Positions 19,422 through 29,239 of a stretch of 64,000 nt of DNA are shown in pieces. Numbering within the stretch: position 1 is the stretch's first letter; each line of letters opens with the position of its first letter. Made by a program: the position numbers and the translations under genes. The notes under the pieces are model-generated. The model did no database searches. It was not told where the DNA came from and saw nothing but the letters and a program-made list of their open reading frames with translations. The DNA is from Paenibacillus mucilaginosus 3016 (lineage in GTDB: Bacteria; Bacillota; Bacilli; Paenibacillales; NBRC-103111): assembly GCF_000250655.1 (NCBI RefSeq), contig NC_016935.1, positions 629,501-693,500 of the forward strand, written 5' to 3'.

Positions 19422-20915
19422 TTGAAATACGATTTTGAATTAGAATTGCATGAGGTCAACTCCCTCTCCTTGATTAGTAAAAAAATTAAACCCGGTTCTT
19501 ATGTATTGGAGTTTGGTCCTGCTACAGGGAGGTTAACAAGGTACCTAAAACAGCATTTGGAGTGTAGAATCGATATAGTTGAAATAGATAAAGAATCTGC
19601 AGATTTAGCCATTCCTTATGTAAATGATGCTGTAATAGGTAATATCGAAGATTACGAATGGTATCAAAAATTTATTAGTAGGTGTTATGATCATATTATA
19701 TTCGCTGATGTGCTAGAGCACTTGATTGATCCAGTTAAAGCTTTAAAGAAAGCAGCTTCATTGTTGAATGAAAATGGAACAATTCTGATATCAGTACCAA
19801 ATATTGCCCACAATAGTGTTATTATTGATCTTTTGAATAATAAATTCCGGTATAAGGATATTGGGTTACTGGACGAAACTCATGTGAAATTCTTTACTTA
19901 TGAAAATTTGTTGAATACTATTGAACAAACTGGTTTACGAGTATTACACGAGCAGGCTGTATATAAGAAAGTCGAAGAAACTGAGTTTGATAATTTTTAT
20001 GACCAAGTACCAACGCCTGTAGGGAAATTTCTGAAAAACCGTCCTTATTCAGAAGTGTATCAATTTGTTTTTGAGCTTGGTAATAAAACGCATGAAGCAG
20101 TTCAGACATTGAAAAATATTAAGGATCATTTTAATTGTTACATATCTCAATTATATGTGGATGTAGGACAAGGTTTTACTGAGGGTCAATGTGCAATAAA
20201 AGAAATTCGGCCTAATATAAAAGAATTAGTGTTTTCTGTTGATAGTTTTAATGGAATCAAACAATTTAGATTCGATCCGATTAATACAAATGCTATCATT
20301 AGAATAAATAAAATCGCCGTGATGGATATAAACGAGCGCTTCTATGAAGTAAGTGATTTTGTTACTAATGCGGCTTATCAATTAAGGGATATTTTTGTTT
20401 TCGCGACCGAAGACCCTCAAGTTTATTTTACCGCCCCCTTAGAAAATGATATTTCTAAAATCATTATTAAAATAGATATCCTGGAACTGGAATATGAAAA
20501 CAACATATTTTGGCTAACATTGTTGAATGATATAAAAACGGAAGAACTGAAATTAGCTTCTGAGGCTGTTTTTTTAAAAAGTAATGTTGAGGATTTAAAA
20601 AGAGAAAAGATTGCTTTAACAACTGACCTCCAGGATAAAGATCGAGAGATAGAAGGGTTAGTCTCAAGGCTGCATGAATTAGAACGAGAAAAGAAAGAAG
20701 CTTTGAGTAAAATAGAAGCTGCTGAAAAAAATATTGAGAGTTTACGTATTGAACTAGACCATTATAATGAATCACTCGTGAAATTAAATAAAGAAAATGT
20801 GAAAGTGAAAGAGCAAAATGCTGACCTTAATGTTCGTCTGGATGAGCTGATGAATAGTAAGGGATGGAAAGCAGTTCAAAAATTAAGAAAAATCAAGAGC
20901 AGTTTTCTAAAATGA
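19422..20915 (+). CDS. SAM-dependent methyltransferase with C-terminal coiled coil (candidate chain-terminating enzyme)
   Basis: Residues 10-190 are a class I methyltransferase (motif I VLEFGPATGRLTRYL, acidic end of strand 2 IVEIDKES, IIFADVLEHLIDPVKALK, ILISVPNIAHNS). Residues about 235-370 are a beta-rich domain. Residues about 385-480 are a long heptad coiled coil (LKREKIALTTDLQDKDREIE onward), ending MNSKGWKAVQKLRKIK. The TTG at 19422 is chosen for its AAAGGAG 7 bases upstream. In ABC-exported O-polysaccharides, WbdD-like enzymes cap the chain, and a coiled coil sets its length. The neighbouring Wzt sugar-binding tail fits this. Function is inferred. Confidence 0.8.
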   Translation: MKYDFELELHEVNSLSLISKKIKPGSYVLEFGPATGRLTRYLKQHLECRIDIVEIDKESADLAIPYVNDAVIGNIEDYEWYQKFISRCYDHIIFADVLEHLIDPVKALKKAASLLNENGTILISVPNIAHNSVIIDLLNNKFRYKDIGLLDETHVKFFTYENLLNTIEQTGLRVLHEQAVYKKVEETEFDNFYDQVPTPVGKFLKNRPYSEVYQFVFELGNKTHEAVQTLKNIKDHFNCYISQLYVDVGQGFTEGQCAIKEIRPNIKELVFSVDSFNGIKQFRFDPINTNAIIRINKIAVMDINERFYEVSDFVTNAAYQLRDIFVFATEDPQVYFTAPLENDISKIIIKIDILELEYENNIFWLTLLNDIKTEELKLASEAVFLKSNVEDLKREKIALTTDLQDKDREIEGLVSRLHELEREKKEALSKIEAAEKNIESLRIELDHYNESLVKLNKENVKVKEQNADLNVRLDELMNSKGWKAVQKLRKIKSSFLK

Positions 20916-20949
20916 ACTTTTTTCTTTAGTAAGGAAGGGGAACTTTTTA

Positions 20950-23900
20950 ATGTCTATCGATAAAGTAAGAGAGGCTCTTGGTAATATTTTTGGACGTAAT
21001 AAAAAAAGGTGGCTTTTTAGAAAAGATGTAGAGCCTTTTGTGAATGATATACAAAACGTCGAATTTGATCAGGATGTTTTCCTGCCTAAAGATTCTATAA
21101 AACCTGCTATCTTTACTTTTCACTTGGATGCAAATTTTAGATTTTTAAAAGTAGCATTCCATATAGTAAGCAGAACTAATGAAGGGAAAATAAAGTTATC
21201 TAACAAAGCTGGTAGGGATTTTGATTTAGGTTCATTTCAAGACTTCAGTGTGCCCTATTATTGTAAATTTCCATACCAAACAAATGAGCTTATCTTAAGT
21301 CTTCAATCCGAAGAGGCATTTAAGATCAATCAACTAGAATTTATAGCAATTACATCATTAGAATATAAGTTAATGAAATTAAAACAGTACATTATTAAAT
21401 TTAGGAGGATTCTGCAAAAGCAGCCTCACCTAATAAATAGATTTAAAGAAGAATACAAAAAAAATGGATTAGGATTTGCTGTTAAAAAAGTAAAAGAAAA
21501 GCTATACAAAAATGAAATTAATTCTAATGTAATCGTAATGCAAGACAAGGTACGTATATCCAGCAAGAACAAAGATAATCAAATACTTTTTGTTTCCCAT
21601 AATGCACAAAAAGCCGGTGCCTCACTTCTTGCTTTAAATATAGTAAGAACATTAAATAATTATTACAAAAAAGAAGTAACAATTTTATTAATGCAGGGCG
21701 GACCGAATGAATCAGAATTTTCGAAATACGGGACCGTTTATAACTTAAATCAAAACTCTCTTTCATATATTGAAAATGAAAAGGAGGTCGAGAATTTATT
21801 AATTCATTTTAAAGATAATGGTATTAAAGAATGTATAACAAATACCGTTGTTTCAGGTGTTTTAACAAGAACATTGAATAAGCTTAATATACAAACAATA
21901 TCATTAATACATGAACTCCCAACTTCAATCAAAACATATAACTACATTCAAGGTGCGGAATATATCTCAAAATATTCAAACAAAATTGTGTTTCCAAATC
22001 GATTTGTGGAAGAAAAGTTTGTTGAGGAGTTTGTAGTTGATTCTGATAAAATGGTTATTAAATCTCAAGGATTATACAGTAAGAATAGTAATGATTATGA
22101 TAAAATCAAATCTAAAAAGCAACTCTGTGATCTGTTAAATATACCTCATAATGTGAATATCGTTTTAGGTTGTGGTTATGCCGATTTAAGAAAAGGTATT
22201 GATCTATTTTTCTCTGTAGCTAAAAAAGTCGTGCAGCAAAAGGGAAAAGAAAACTATCATTTTGTTTGGCTCGGAGAAACAGATCCAGTTTTAAAAAATT
22301 GGTTATTACATGATGCAAGTACTTTAGACATTCAGTCTAATATACATTTTATGGGTTTTGTTGATCAGCCATTATTTGTTTTTGCCGCGGCGGATATATT
22401 CTTGCTTACTTCAAGAGAAGATCCTTTTCCGACTGTCGCCATGGAGGCGATAGATAATGGTACACCAGTTCTGGCTTTTCTTGAGGCAGGTGGAATACCC
22501 GAACTAATTGAAAAAATCGGTGGTAATTCCATTCCTTACTTAAATGTAGATAAGATGGCCGAGGAAACAATTAACCTTTTGGAAAATAGCGTAGAATATA
22601 GTCTGCTGTCGACCAAAGGGAAAGAGATAGTAACTGCCGATTATAACCATGAAGAATATGTGAAATTCTTGCTTATGACCCTAGGAAGTGGGCTTGATGA
22701 GTATGAGAAGAAAAGTAAGTTTTTGAAGGAAAGGCCTTATAAAGTTTCGGTTATTATACCGAATTATAATTATGAGAAATTTCTTCCGGAACGCTTATAT
22801 TCTATTATTGGACAGACCTACACTCCCGATGAAATAATATTTCTAGATGATGTCTCTAAGGATAATAGCATACAAGTCGCAGAAGAAATATTAAAAAGCA
22901 GTTCGATTCCCTTCAGAATAATAAGAAATAATGTGAATGTAGGCTGCTTTGGTCAATGGATTAAAGGTATTGATACGTCCAGAGGAGATATAGTATGGAT
23001 TGCTGAGGCAGATGATGTATGCGAGGTTAACTTTCTTGAAACATTGTTGCCAGAGTTCATGGACCAGGAAGTGAACTTGGTGTATAGTCAATCTCAAATC
23101 ATCGATGAACATTCAAATAAAATTGATTTTCAGTATACACAGTATACGGATGATTTATCTATCACTAAGTGGAGATCACCATATAAAGTTGATGGACAAC
23201 TTGAAGTCGTTGAAGGTCTTGGTATCAAAAACACAATTCCAAATGCAAGTGCAGTTCTGATGAGAAAGTCGGCATTATCAGGAATTGAGGATGTTTTAGC
23301 TCATTATAAAATTGCCGGTGACTGGCTCGGATATTTGTATGTATTAAGACGTGGAAAGATTTCTTTTAATCCAACGGTATTGAATTATCATCGAAGACAT
23401 ACACAAAGTATAATTAGTGTAAAAGAACAAAGCACAGATCTCTATAAGGAAATGATCGCTGTAAAAAAGTTTATTTCCGATAACTTTTATCTTCCCGCAG
23501 AACTACAGGATCGGTTCTTAATGCATATTGAGAATGAGTACAGCAGGCTTGGTTGTAAAGGGTATTCAAGTAAAAGTATATATGAAAATCCCGAGATTGC
23601 TGCAGAGTATGAAGAATTAAAAAAGGGACTTGAAGAGAAGATTAAGAGCATCAATTATCTTCAAGAGAAGAGAAAAATCTTGTTTGTTACTCCTGATTTA
23701 GGAGTTGGCGGCGGCCAAATGTTAGTTATAAGGCTCGCTAACTATTTTTCAATGTTCCAAGAAGTTTATATTTATAATAGTCGGCCCTGGATAATTGATG
23801 AACAAATGGTTAAGATGATATCCTCAAAAGTTAACATCTTACATAGTTCAGGTGATCCGCAAGAATTGAAGCAATACATTATTTCTGAAAATATTATGGT

Positions 23901-24783
23901 GGTTAATTCACATATCTGGTGGTCTGATAAAACGGCATTTCATGCTATCAAGGATCTTAATGAAGTGAATTGGATAATTTCCATGCATGGATGTTATGAG
24001 GCTTTGTTAAGGCAGCCTGAAATAGATCGTGACTTTAAACAAGTCGTTAGTCAGATGTTAAATAGGGCTAACACCATTATTTATGCCACTGAGAAGAATG
24101 CAGAAATTTTTAATACGGTAGATATAGAACGCTCTAAAACCCGCAAGGTATACTATGGATATCAGCTTCAGAGTATTCCTTCTAAAGATAGAATGCTTTT
24201 AGGTATTAATGAAAATGATTTTGTGTTTGGCTTGATTTCAAGAGCTATAAAAGAAAAGGGCTGGGAAGAAAGTATTCAAGCAGCAATGTTGTTGCATAAG
24301 GAATACCCTGACATGCATTTAATATTGGTCGGTCAAGGAGAATATGCCGATTCACTGAAAGAAAAGTATAAACAATACAATCAGATTCACTTTATTAATC
24401 AATTTAATGCACCGTCAGAATGGATTGGGTGGTTGCAAATTTTTGACGTAGCTTTGCTTCCCACTTATTTTGTATCAGAGAGCTTGCCTAACTCGGTTAT
24501 AGAGTATTTGGCATATAACAAACCGGTTATTGCCACAGATATAGGTGATATAAAATATATGATTCATTCTGAGGAATATAATAAGGATGCAGGCATTCTT
24601 CTATCTTTAGATTCCGAAGGTAAAGTTGATGTTAATGACTTAACTAGATCAATGAAACTGATGATGGATGACAGCGATAAATTTAATGAGTATAAATTTA
24701 ATACTCGGCTCTTATTTGAGCAATTTGCCATGCACGATTTCGCAAGTAATTATTTTAATTTTTTCACCCGTACAAAAAAGTAA
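20950..24783 (+). CDS. Three-domain glycosyltransferase (GT4-GT2-GT4)
   Basis: A 1277-residue cytoplasmic enzyme. Residues 1-200 are a beta-rich and basic helical lead-in. About 210-590 is a GT4/GT-B domain (FVSHNAQKAGASLLALNIV; donor-site EDPFPTVAMEAIDNGTPVLA). About 596-890 is a GT2/GT-A domain (VSVIIPNYNYEKFLPERLYS; metal-site region WIAEADD). About 905-1277 is a second GT4 domain (FVTPDLGVGGGQMLVIRLA; SESLPNSVIEYLAYNKPVIA). One protein may add three successive sugars of the repeat. ATG with AAGGAAGGGG upstream. AT-rich. Confidence 0.88.
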   Translation: MSIDKVREALGNIFGRNKKRWLFRKDVEPFVNDIQNVEFDQDVFLPKDSIKPAIFTFHLDANFRFLKVAFHIVSRTNEGKIKLSNKAGRDFDLGSFQDFSVPYYCKFPYQTNELILSLQSEEAFKINQLEFIAITSLEYKLMKLKQYIIKFRRILQKQPHLINRFKEEYKKNGLGFAVKKVKEKLYKNEINSNVIVMQDKVRISSKNKDNQILFVSHNAQKAGASLLALNIVRTLNNYYKKEVTILLMQGGPNESEFSKYGTVYNLNQNSLSYIENEKEVENLLIHFKDNGIKECITNTVVSGVLTRTLNKLNIQTISLIHELPTSIKTYNYIQGAEYISKYSNKIVFPNRFVEEKFVEEFVVDSDKMVIKSQGLYSKNSNDYDKIKSKKQLCDLLNIPHNVNIVLGCGYADLRKGIDLFFSVAKKVVQQKGKENYHFVWLGETDPVLKNWLLHDASTLDIQSNIHFMGFVDQPLFVFAAADIFLLTSREDPFPTVAMEAIDNGTPVLAFLEAGGIPELIEKIGGNSIPYLNVDKMAEETINLLENSVEYSLLSTKGKEIVTADYNHEEYVKFLLMTLGSGLDEYEKKSKFLKERPYKVSVIIPNYNYEKFLPERLYSIIGQTYTPDEIIFLDDVSKDNSIQVAEEILKSSSIPFRIIRNNVNVGCFGQWIKGIDTSRGDIVWIAEADDVCEVNFLETLLPEFMDQEVNLVYSQSQIIDEHSNKIDFQYTQYTDDLSITKWRSPYKVDGQLEVVEGLGIKNTIPNASAVLMRKSALSGIEDVLAHYKIAGDWLGYLYVLRRGKISFNPTVLNYHRRHTQSIISVKEQSTDLYKEMIAVKKFISDNFYLPAELQDRFLMHIENEYSRLGCKGYSSKSIYENPEIAAEYEELKKGLEEKIKSINYLQEKRKILFVTPDLGVGGGQMLVIRLANYFSMFQEVYIYNSRPWIIDEQMVKMISSKVNILHSSGDPQELKQYIISENIMVVNSHIWWSDKTAFHAIKDLNEVNWIISMHGCYEALLRQPEIDRDFKQVVSQMLNRANTIIYATEKNAEIFNTVDIERSKTRKVYYGYQLQSIPSKDRMLLGINENDFVFGLISRAIKEKGWEESIQAAMLLHKEYPDMHLILVGQGEYADSLKEKYKQYNQIHFINQFNAPSEWIGWLQIFDVALLPTYFVSESLPNSVIEYLAYNKPVIATDIGDIKYMIHSEEYNKDAGILLSLDSEGKVDVNDLTRSMKLMMDDSDKFNEYKFNTRLLFEQFAMHDFASNYFNFFTRTKK

Positions 24784-24847
24784 AGGGATGGCCTAATGGC
24801 CATCTTGGTTACTTCAGATCTGCTGATGAAAAAAACGGAGGCTAGAT

Positions 24848-25777
24848 ATGGTAGGAAATAGGTGTTTACTTCTGGGGGGAGGAGGGTTTATTGGGCAAAA
24901 TTTGACAGAATTATTGTTGGACTTTGGGTATAGTGTGACTGTTTTCGATAGAAATCTTGAAAGCAAATGCGTACCCCTACTAAAGAAAGTTGCTTATATT
25001 GAAGGAGACTTTTTTCAACAAGAGCATTATGCTGAGCTACTTCGTAATCAGGATTTTGTGATTCATCTTATTAGTAGTGTAGGTCCTTCATCTTCTATGA
25101 ATTTTGCCAATAAACCTTATGAACAGGACGTATTAAAATCAATACAATTACTTGATGATTGTCGTAAGGCAGGAATTAATAGGGTGATTTTTCTTTCATC
25201 AGGGGGCACGGTCTATGGCCAAAGAATAGAACAATCTATTCTGAAAGAAGATGTTGATATTACAAATCCTATCAATCACTATGGTATTATGAAACTGACT
25301 ATCGAAAAGATAGTACTTATGTACAATGAACTATACAATATGGAGAATATTGTGCTTAGGGTTGCTAATCCCTATGGAAAGGGTCAAAATACAAATAAAA
25401 AAATAGGTGCAGTTTCAATATTTCTAGATAATATACTTAATAATCGTCCAATTAATTTATATGGTGTGGGTGATACCGTTAGAGATTACATTGATGTTAG
25501 CGACGTATGTGAAGGTATCAGAGCTGCAATAAATTATCAAATAAATGATGTGATTGTACCCATATTTAATATTGGTACAGGTAAGGGTTATTCTTTGGTA
25601 GATGTCATAAGACTAATCGAAGAAGTCACTCAAAAAAAGGCAAGCATTGTGTTCGAAGAAAAAAGGGCGATTGATGTTATGTATAATGTTCTTGACCCTT
25701 TAAAGTCAGAAAAGCAGCTTGGCTTTAAGGCGAATACTTTACTAAGTGAGGGTATTCGTAAGTTATATGCAAATTGA
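24848..25777 (+). CDS. NAD-dependent sugar-nucleotide epimerase/dehydratase (extended SDR)
   Basis: A 309-residue extended short-chain dehydrogenase: GGGGFIG dinucleotide loop (11-17), LSSGGTVYG active-site strand, and Y-x3-K (YGIMK) catalytic pair, then VRDYIDVSDVCEG as in GalE-like UDP-hexose 4-epimerases. It probably supplies a nucleotide sugar for the neighbouring transferases; whether the substrate is UDP-glucose or another sugar cannot be read. ACGGAGG precedes the ATG. Next gene begins at or just after its stop. Confidence 0.87.
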   Translation: MVGNRCLLLGGGGFIGQNLTELLLDFGYSVTVFDRNLESKCVPLLKKVAYIEGDFFQQEHYAELLRNQDFVIHLISSVGPSSSMNFANKPYEQDVLKSIQLLDDCRKAGINRVIFLSSGGTVYGQRIEQSILKEDVDITNPINHYGIMKLTIEKIVLMYNELYNMENIVLRVANPYGKGQNTNKKIGAVSIFLDNILNNRPINLYGVGDTVRDYIDVSDVCEGIRAAINYQINDVIVPIFNIGTGKGYSLVDVIRLIEEVTQKKASIVFEEKRAIDVMYNVLDPLKSEKQLGFKANTLLSEGIRKLYAN

Positions 25778-25813
25778 ATGACGTTAAAAAATTTTCCGAA
25801 TGCCGAGGTTGAT

Positions 25814-26794
25814 ATGCTTGTTTCAATAGTAATACCAAATTACAACGGTAAGAAATATATCAAAACATGCCTCGAGTCAATAAAAAAACAAACATACAAA
25901 GATTTTGAAGTTATTTTTGTTGATAATGGCTCTTCGGATGGAAGTGTGGACTACGTCAAAGCACACTACCCGGAAATACTTTTGATAACATTGGAAGAAA
26001 ACTTTGGGTTTAGCATCGCTGTTAATAGAGGAATTGAAAAAGCACAAGGCGATTATGTAGTTTTATTAAATACTGATACTGAGGCGACAGATAATTGGCT
26101 TTACGAATTAGTGACATGTGTAACATCAAACAGTAAGATATTTTCATGCGCAAGTAAAATGCTTCAATATTATGATAAGGACAAAATTGATGATGCTGGT
26201 GATTTTTACAGTATCCTTGGATGGGCATATCAGGATGGTCATGATGAATCTGCAAGTTTATATACAGAAGATCGTTATATTTTTAGTAGTTGTGCTGGTG
26301 CAGCAATTTATAGAAAAAGCCTTTTTGAAAAAGTTGGTTTATTTGATGAAAGATTCTTTGCTTATTTAGAAGATGTTGATATAGGATACCGTGCACAAAT
26401 TGAAGGTTACTTCAATTATTTTTGTAGCAAAGCAATAATTTATCATATTGGTAGTGCTACCTCAGGGGGAGGATACAGCCCATTTAAGGTGAAACTTTCC
26501 TCTAGAAATAACCTTTACCTAATTTACAAAAATATGCCTTTAATACAGATTGTTTTGAATATTCCATTTATATTGATAGGTATCATTATAAAGTACTTAT
26601 TTTTTCGTAGGAAAAATTTAGGTATTGCCTATAAAGAAGGGTTAATAGAGGGACTAAAAACGCTGAAATCTGTTAATAAAAAATCTTTCAAACTAAAAGA
26701 TATAGGAAAGCTAATTAAAATTCAGTACTGGCTCACGGGTTATACATTGAAATACGCATATCGTAAACTAAGATTTTTTCAAAGGAGTAATTAG
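25814..26794 (+). CDS. Family 2 glycosyltransferase (rhamnosyltransferase-like)
   Basis: GT-A enzyme of about 326 residues: VSIVIPNYNGKKYIKTCLESI, VDNGSSDGS, ENFGFSIAVNRGI, LLNTDTEAT (DxD-type metal site), and DERFFAYLEDVDIGYR acceptor/base motif. C-terminal part has a hydrophobic patch and basic residues for membrane contact. I prefer the ATG at 25814 (GAGG 5 bases upstream). An in-frame ATG at 25778 touches the previous stop but has no ribosome site. It would transfer one sugar, perhaps rhamnose, to the lipid-linked chain. Last gene of the first AT-rich block. Confidence 0.88.
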   Translation: MLVSIVIPNYNGKKYIKTCLESIKKQTYKDFEVIFVDNGSSDGSVDYVKAHYPEILLITLEENFGFSIAVNRGIEKAQGDYVVLLNTDTEATDNWLYELVTCVTSNSKIFSCASKMLQYYDKDKIDDAGDFYSILGWAYQDGHDESASLYTEDRYIFSSCAGAAIYRKSLFEKVGLFDERFFAYLEDVDIGYRAQIEGYFNYFCSKAIIYHIGSATSGGGYSPFKVKLSSRNNLYLIYKNMPLIQIVLNIPFILIGIIIKYLFFRRKNLGIAYKEGLIEGLKTLKSVNKKSFKLKDIGKLIKIQYWLTGYTLKYAYRKLRFFQRSN

Positions 26795-26801
26795 TGATCC
26801 G

Positions 26802-27350
26802 ATGAGAATTATCGAAACTAAAATAGCTGAGCTTTTAATAATTGAACCGGATGTTTTCAAGGATATTAGGGGCTTCTTCATGGAAACGTTCAGTGCCCAG
26901 AAGCTGAAAGAAGCAGGTTTAGAATATCCCTTCGTACAAGACAACCACTCTCTCTCCGTTGAAGCGGGTGTGCTTCGCGGTCTGCATTATCAGTTGAATC
27001 CCAAAGCCCAAACGAAGCTTGTTCGTGTAGCGGCCGGGGCTATCTATGATGTGGCAGTGGATATTCGTAAAAACTCCCCAACCTATGGTCAGTGGGTTGG
27101 TGTCATTTTGAGCGCAGAAAATAAACGTCAACTGCTGGTTCCTCAGGGGTTTGCTCACGGATTCTGTACTTTGGTGCCTAACACGGAAGTATTGTACAAG
27201 GTGGACCAGTACTACTCGCCTGAGCATGACCGGGGCATCGCGTGGAACGATCCGGCTCTAGGAATCGACTGGCCGGTATCCAAACCAGTGCTGTCGGACA
27301 AGGACGGGAAGCACCCGCTTCTTGCCGACGCTGAAAACAACTTCGAATAA
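26802..27350 (+). CDS. rmlC: dTDP-4-dehydrorhamnose 3,5-epimerase RmlC
   Basis: Converts dTDP-4-keto-6-deoxyglucose to the L-lyxo form. A 182-residue cupin with the family's [27 protein letters not shown] (catalytic His), [15 protein letters not shown] and [18 protein letters not shown] lies 14 bases before the ATG. Base composition rises here, marking the end of the AT-rich block. rmlB follows 17 bases after. Confidence 0.95.
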   Translation: MRIIETKIAELLIIEPDVFKDIRGFFMETFSAQKLKEAGLEYPFVQDNHSLSVEAGVLRGLHYQLNPKAQTKLVRVAAGAIYDVAVDIRKNSPTYGQWVGVILSAENKRQLLVPQGFAHGFCTLVPNTEVLYKVDQYYSPEHDRGIAWNDPALGIDWPVSKPVLSDKDGKHPLLADAENNFE

Positions 27351-27367
27351 CGGAGGCTCATTCTTTT

Positions 27368-28384
27368 ATGAAAGTTCTTGTAACCGGCGGAGCCGGCTTT
27401 ATCGGCAGTAACTTCGTGATCTATATGCTCAATAAATATCCTTCGTACCAAATCATCAACGTGGACGCTTTAACCTATGCAGGGAACCTGGAGAATCTGA
27501 CAGCGGTTCAGGATAACCCGAATTATACCTTTGCCAAAGGGGATATTGCGGATTCTGCGTTCGTGGAAGGTCTGTTCCAAGACGGGATCGACGTAGTAGT
27601 TAACTTCGCGGCAGAATCTCACGTAGACCGGAGTATTCTGGATCCTCAGATTTTTACGAAGACAAATGTACTAGGAACTCAGGTTCTTTTGGATGCGGCA
27701 AAGAAGCACGAAGTAAAGAAATTTGTCCAAGTTTCTACAGATGAGGTGTACGGATCCCTGGGGGAAACAGGCCTTTTCACGGAGACTACCCCACTGGCGC
27801 CCAACAGCCCATACTCCGCAAGCAAGGCTGGCGGGGATCTGATCGTGCGTGCTTATCACGAGACGTATGGTATGAATGTGAACATTACGCGCTGTTCGAA
27901 CAACTATGGACCGTATCAATTCCCCGAGAAGTTGATCCCTCTGATGATTGCCAATGCCCTGAACGACAAGCAGCTCCCGGTCTATGGGGATGGCCTTAAC
28001 ATCCGTGACTGGCTGTACGTAGAAGATCACTGCAGCGCGATCGACCTGGTTATGCACGACGGTGTGAGCGGCGAAGTATATAACATTGGCGGCAACAACG
28101 AGCGTACCAATATCCAAATCGTGAAAACGATCCTGGAACAGCTGGGCAAGCCTGAATCCCTGATTACCTATGTTCAAGACAGATTGGGTCATGACCGCAG
28201 ATACGGCATTGATGCAGCGAAGATTACGAACGAACTGGGCTGGAAGCCGAAGTATCACTTTGAATCCGGAATCAAAGCTACGATTGCCTGGTACTTGGAC
28301 AACAAAGAATGGTGGCAGCGGATCCAGTCAGGGGCCTATCAAGAGTACTACAACCGTCAGTATGCTTCGAGATTGGGGAACTAG
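27368..28384 (+). CDS. rmlB: dTDP-glucose 4,6-dehydratase RmlB
   Basis: Second step of dTDP-L-rhamnose synthesis. A 338-residue extended SDR with [10 protein letters not shown] (7-16), [23 protein letters not shown] (the Asp-Glu pair for dehydration) and YSASKAGGD (catalytic Tyr/Lys), then [22 protein letters not shown] precedes the ATG. Operon order rmlC-rmlB-rmlD. Confidence 0.97.
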   Translation: MKVLVTGGAGFIGSNFVIYMLNKYPSYQIINVDALTYAGNLENLTAVQDNPNYTFAKGDIADSAFVEGLFQDGIDVVVNFAAESHVDRSILDPQIFTKTNVLGTQVLLDAAKKHEVKKFVQVSTDEVYGSLGETGLFTETTPLAPNSPYSASKAGGDLIVRAYHETYGMNVNITRCSNNYGPYQFPEKLIPLMIANALNDKQLPVYGDGLNIRDWLYVEDHCSAIDLVMHDGVSGEVYNIGGNNERTNIQIVKTILEQLGKPESLITYVQDRLGHDRRYGIDAAKITNELGWKPKYHFESGIKATIAWYLDNKEWWQRIQSGAYQEYYNRQYASRLGN

Positions 28385-28387
28385 AAC

Positions 28388-29239
28388 ATGAAGGTACTGG
28401 TTACCGGGGCGAATGGCCAGTTGGGGCAAGATGTTGCAACTTTGTTTGCTGAGCAGCACGAGGTGCGGGGGCTTGGTCGTGCGCAGCTTGATATTACAAA
28501 CCTGGAGCAATGCCTGGAGCAGGTAGAGTCTTTCCGTCCGGATGTTATCATTCACTGTGCCGCATACACAGCGGTTGACCAAGCAGAGAGCGATGTTGAT
28601 GGAGCCTACCTGGTCAACGCGGTAGGCACACGCAATATGGCTGCAGCCGCAGAGAAGGTCGGCAGCAAGCTCTGTTATATCAGCACGGATTACGTATTTG
28701 ATGGCAAGGGCACTTCGCCATACAGGGAGTACGATAAGACCAACCCGTCCGGAATCTACGGGAAGTCCAAGGAGGCCGGAGAGCAGCTCGCCATGTCCTT
28801 GTGCTCCCGCTATTTTATCGTACGTACGTCCTGGGTTTATGGATTGCATGGGAATAATTTCGTAAAAACGATGCTGAAGCTCTCGGAGGATAGGGATCGG
28901 TTGAAGGTAGTACATGATCAAATCGGTTCTCCTACATTTACTGAGGATTTGGCCGGCTTCCTGCTGGCTCTGGTGAATACGGAGAAATATGGGATCTATC
29001 ATGCTTCGAATTCCGGCATCTGCTCTTGGTATGAGTTTGCTAAAGCCATCTTCGAAGAGAGCGGGAAAGCAACAATCGTCGAACCGTGTACAACGGATGA
29101 GTTCCCACGACCGGCGCCGCGGCCGTCCTATTCTGTTATGGACCACTTGTCCATCCGTACTAATGGATTCAACGAGATTCGTCCTTGGCGGGAAGCGTTG
29201 ATCGATTTCTTGCAAAAGTATGGACAGGTCAAAGCATGA
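28388..29239 (+). CDS. rmlD: dTDP-4-dehydrorhamnose reductase RmlD
   Basis: Last step, NAD(P)H reduction to dTDP-L-rhamnose. A 283-residue SDR with GANGQLGQDV (7-16), HCAAYTAVDQAESD, ISTDYVFDGKG and YGKSKEAGE (Tyr/Lys). Starts 3 bases after rmlB. Its TGA overlaps the ATG of the following broken glycosyltransferase. Confidence 0.96.
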   Translation: MKVLVTGANGQLGQDVATLFAEQHEVRGLGRAQLDITNLEQCLEQVESFRPDVIIHCAAYTAVDQAESDVDGAYLVNAVGTRNMAAAAEKVGSKLCYISTDYVFDGKGTSPYREYDKTNPSGIYGKSKEAGEQLAMSLCSRYFIVRTSWVYGLHGNNFVKTMLKLSEDRDRLKVVHDQIGSPTFTEDLAGFLLALVNTEKYGIYHASNSGICSWYEFAKAIFEESGKATIVEPCTTDEFPRPAPRPSYSVMDHLSIRTNGFNEIRPWREALIDFLQKYGQVKA

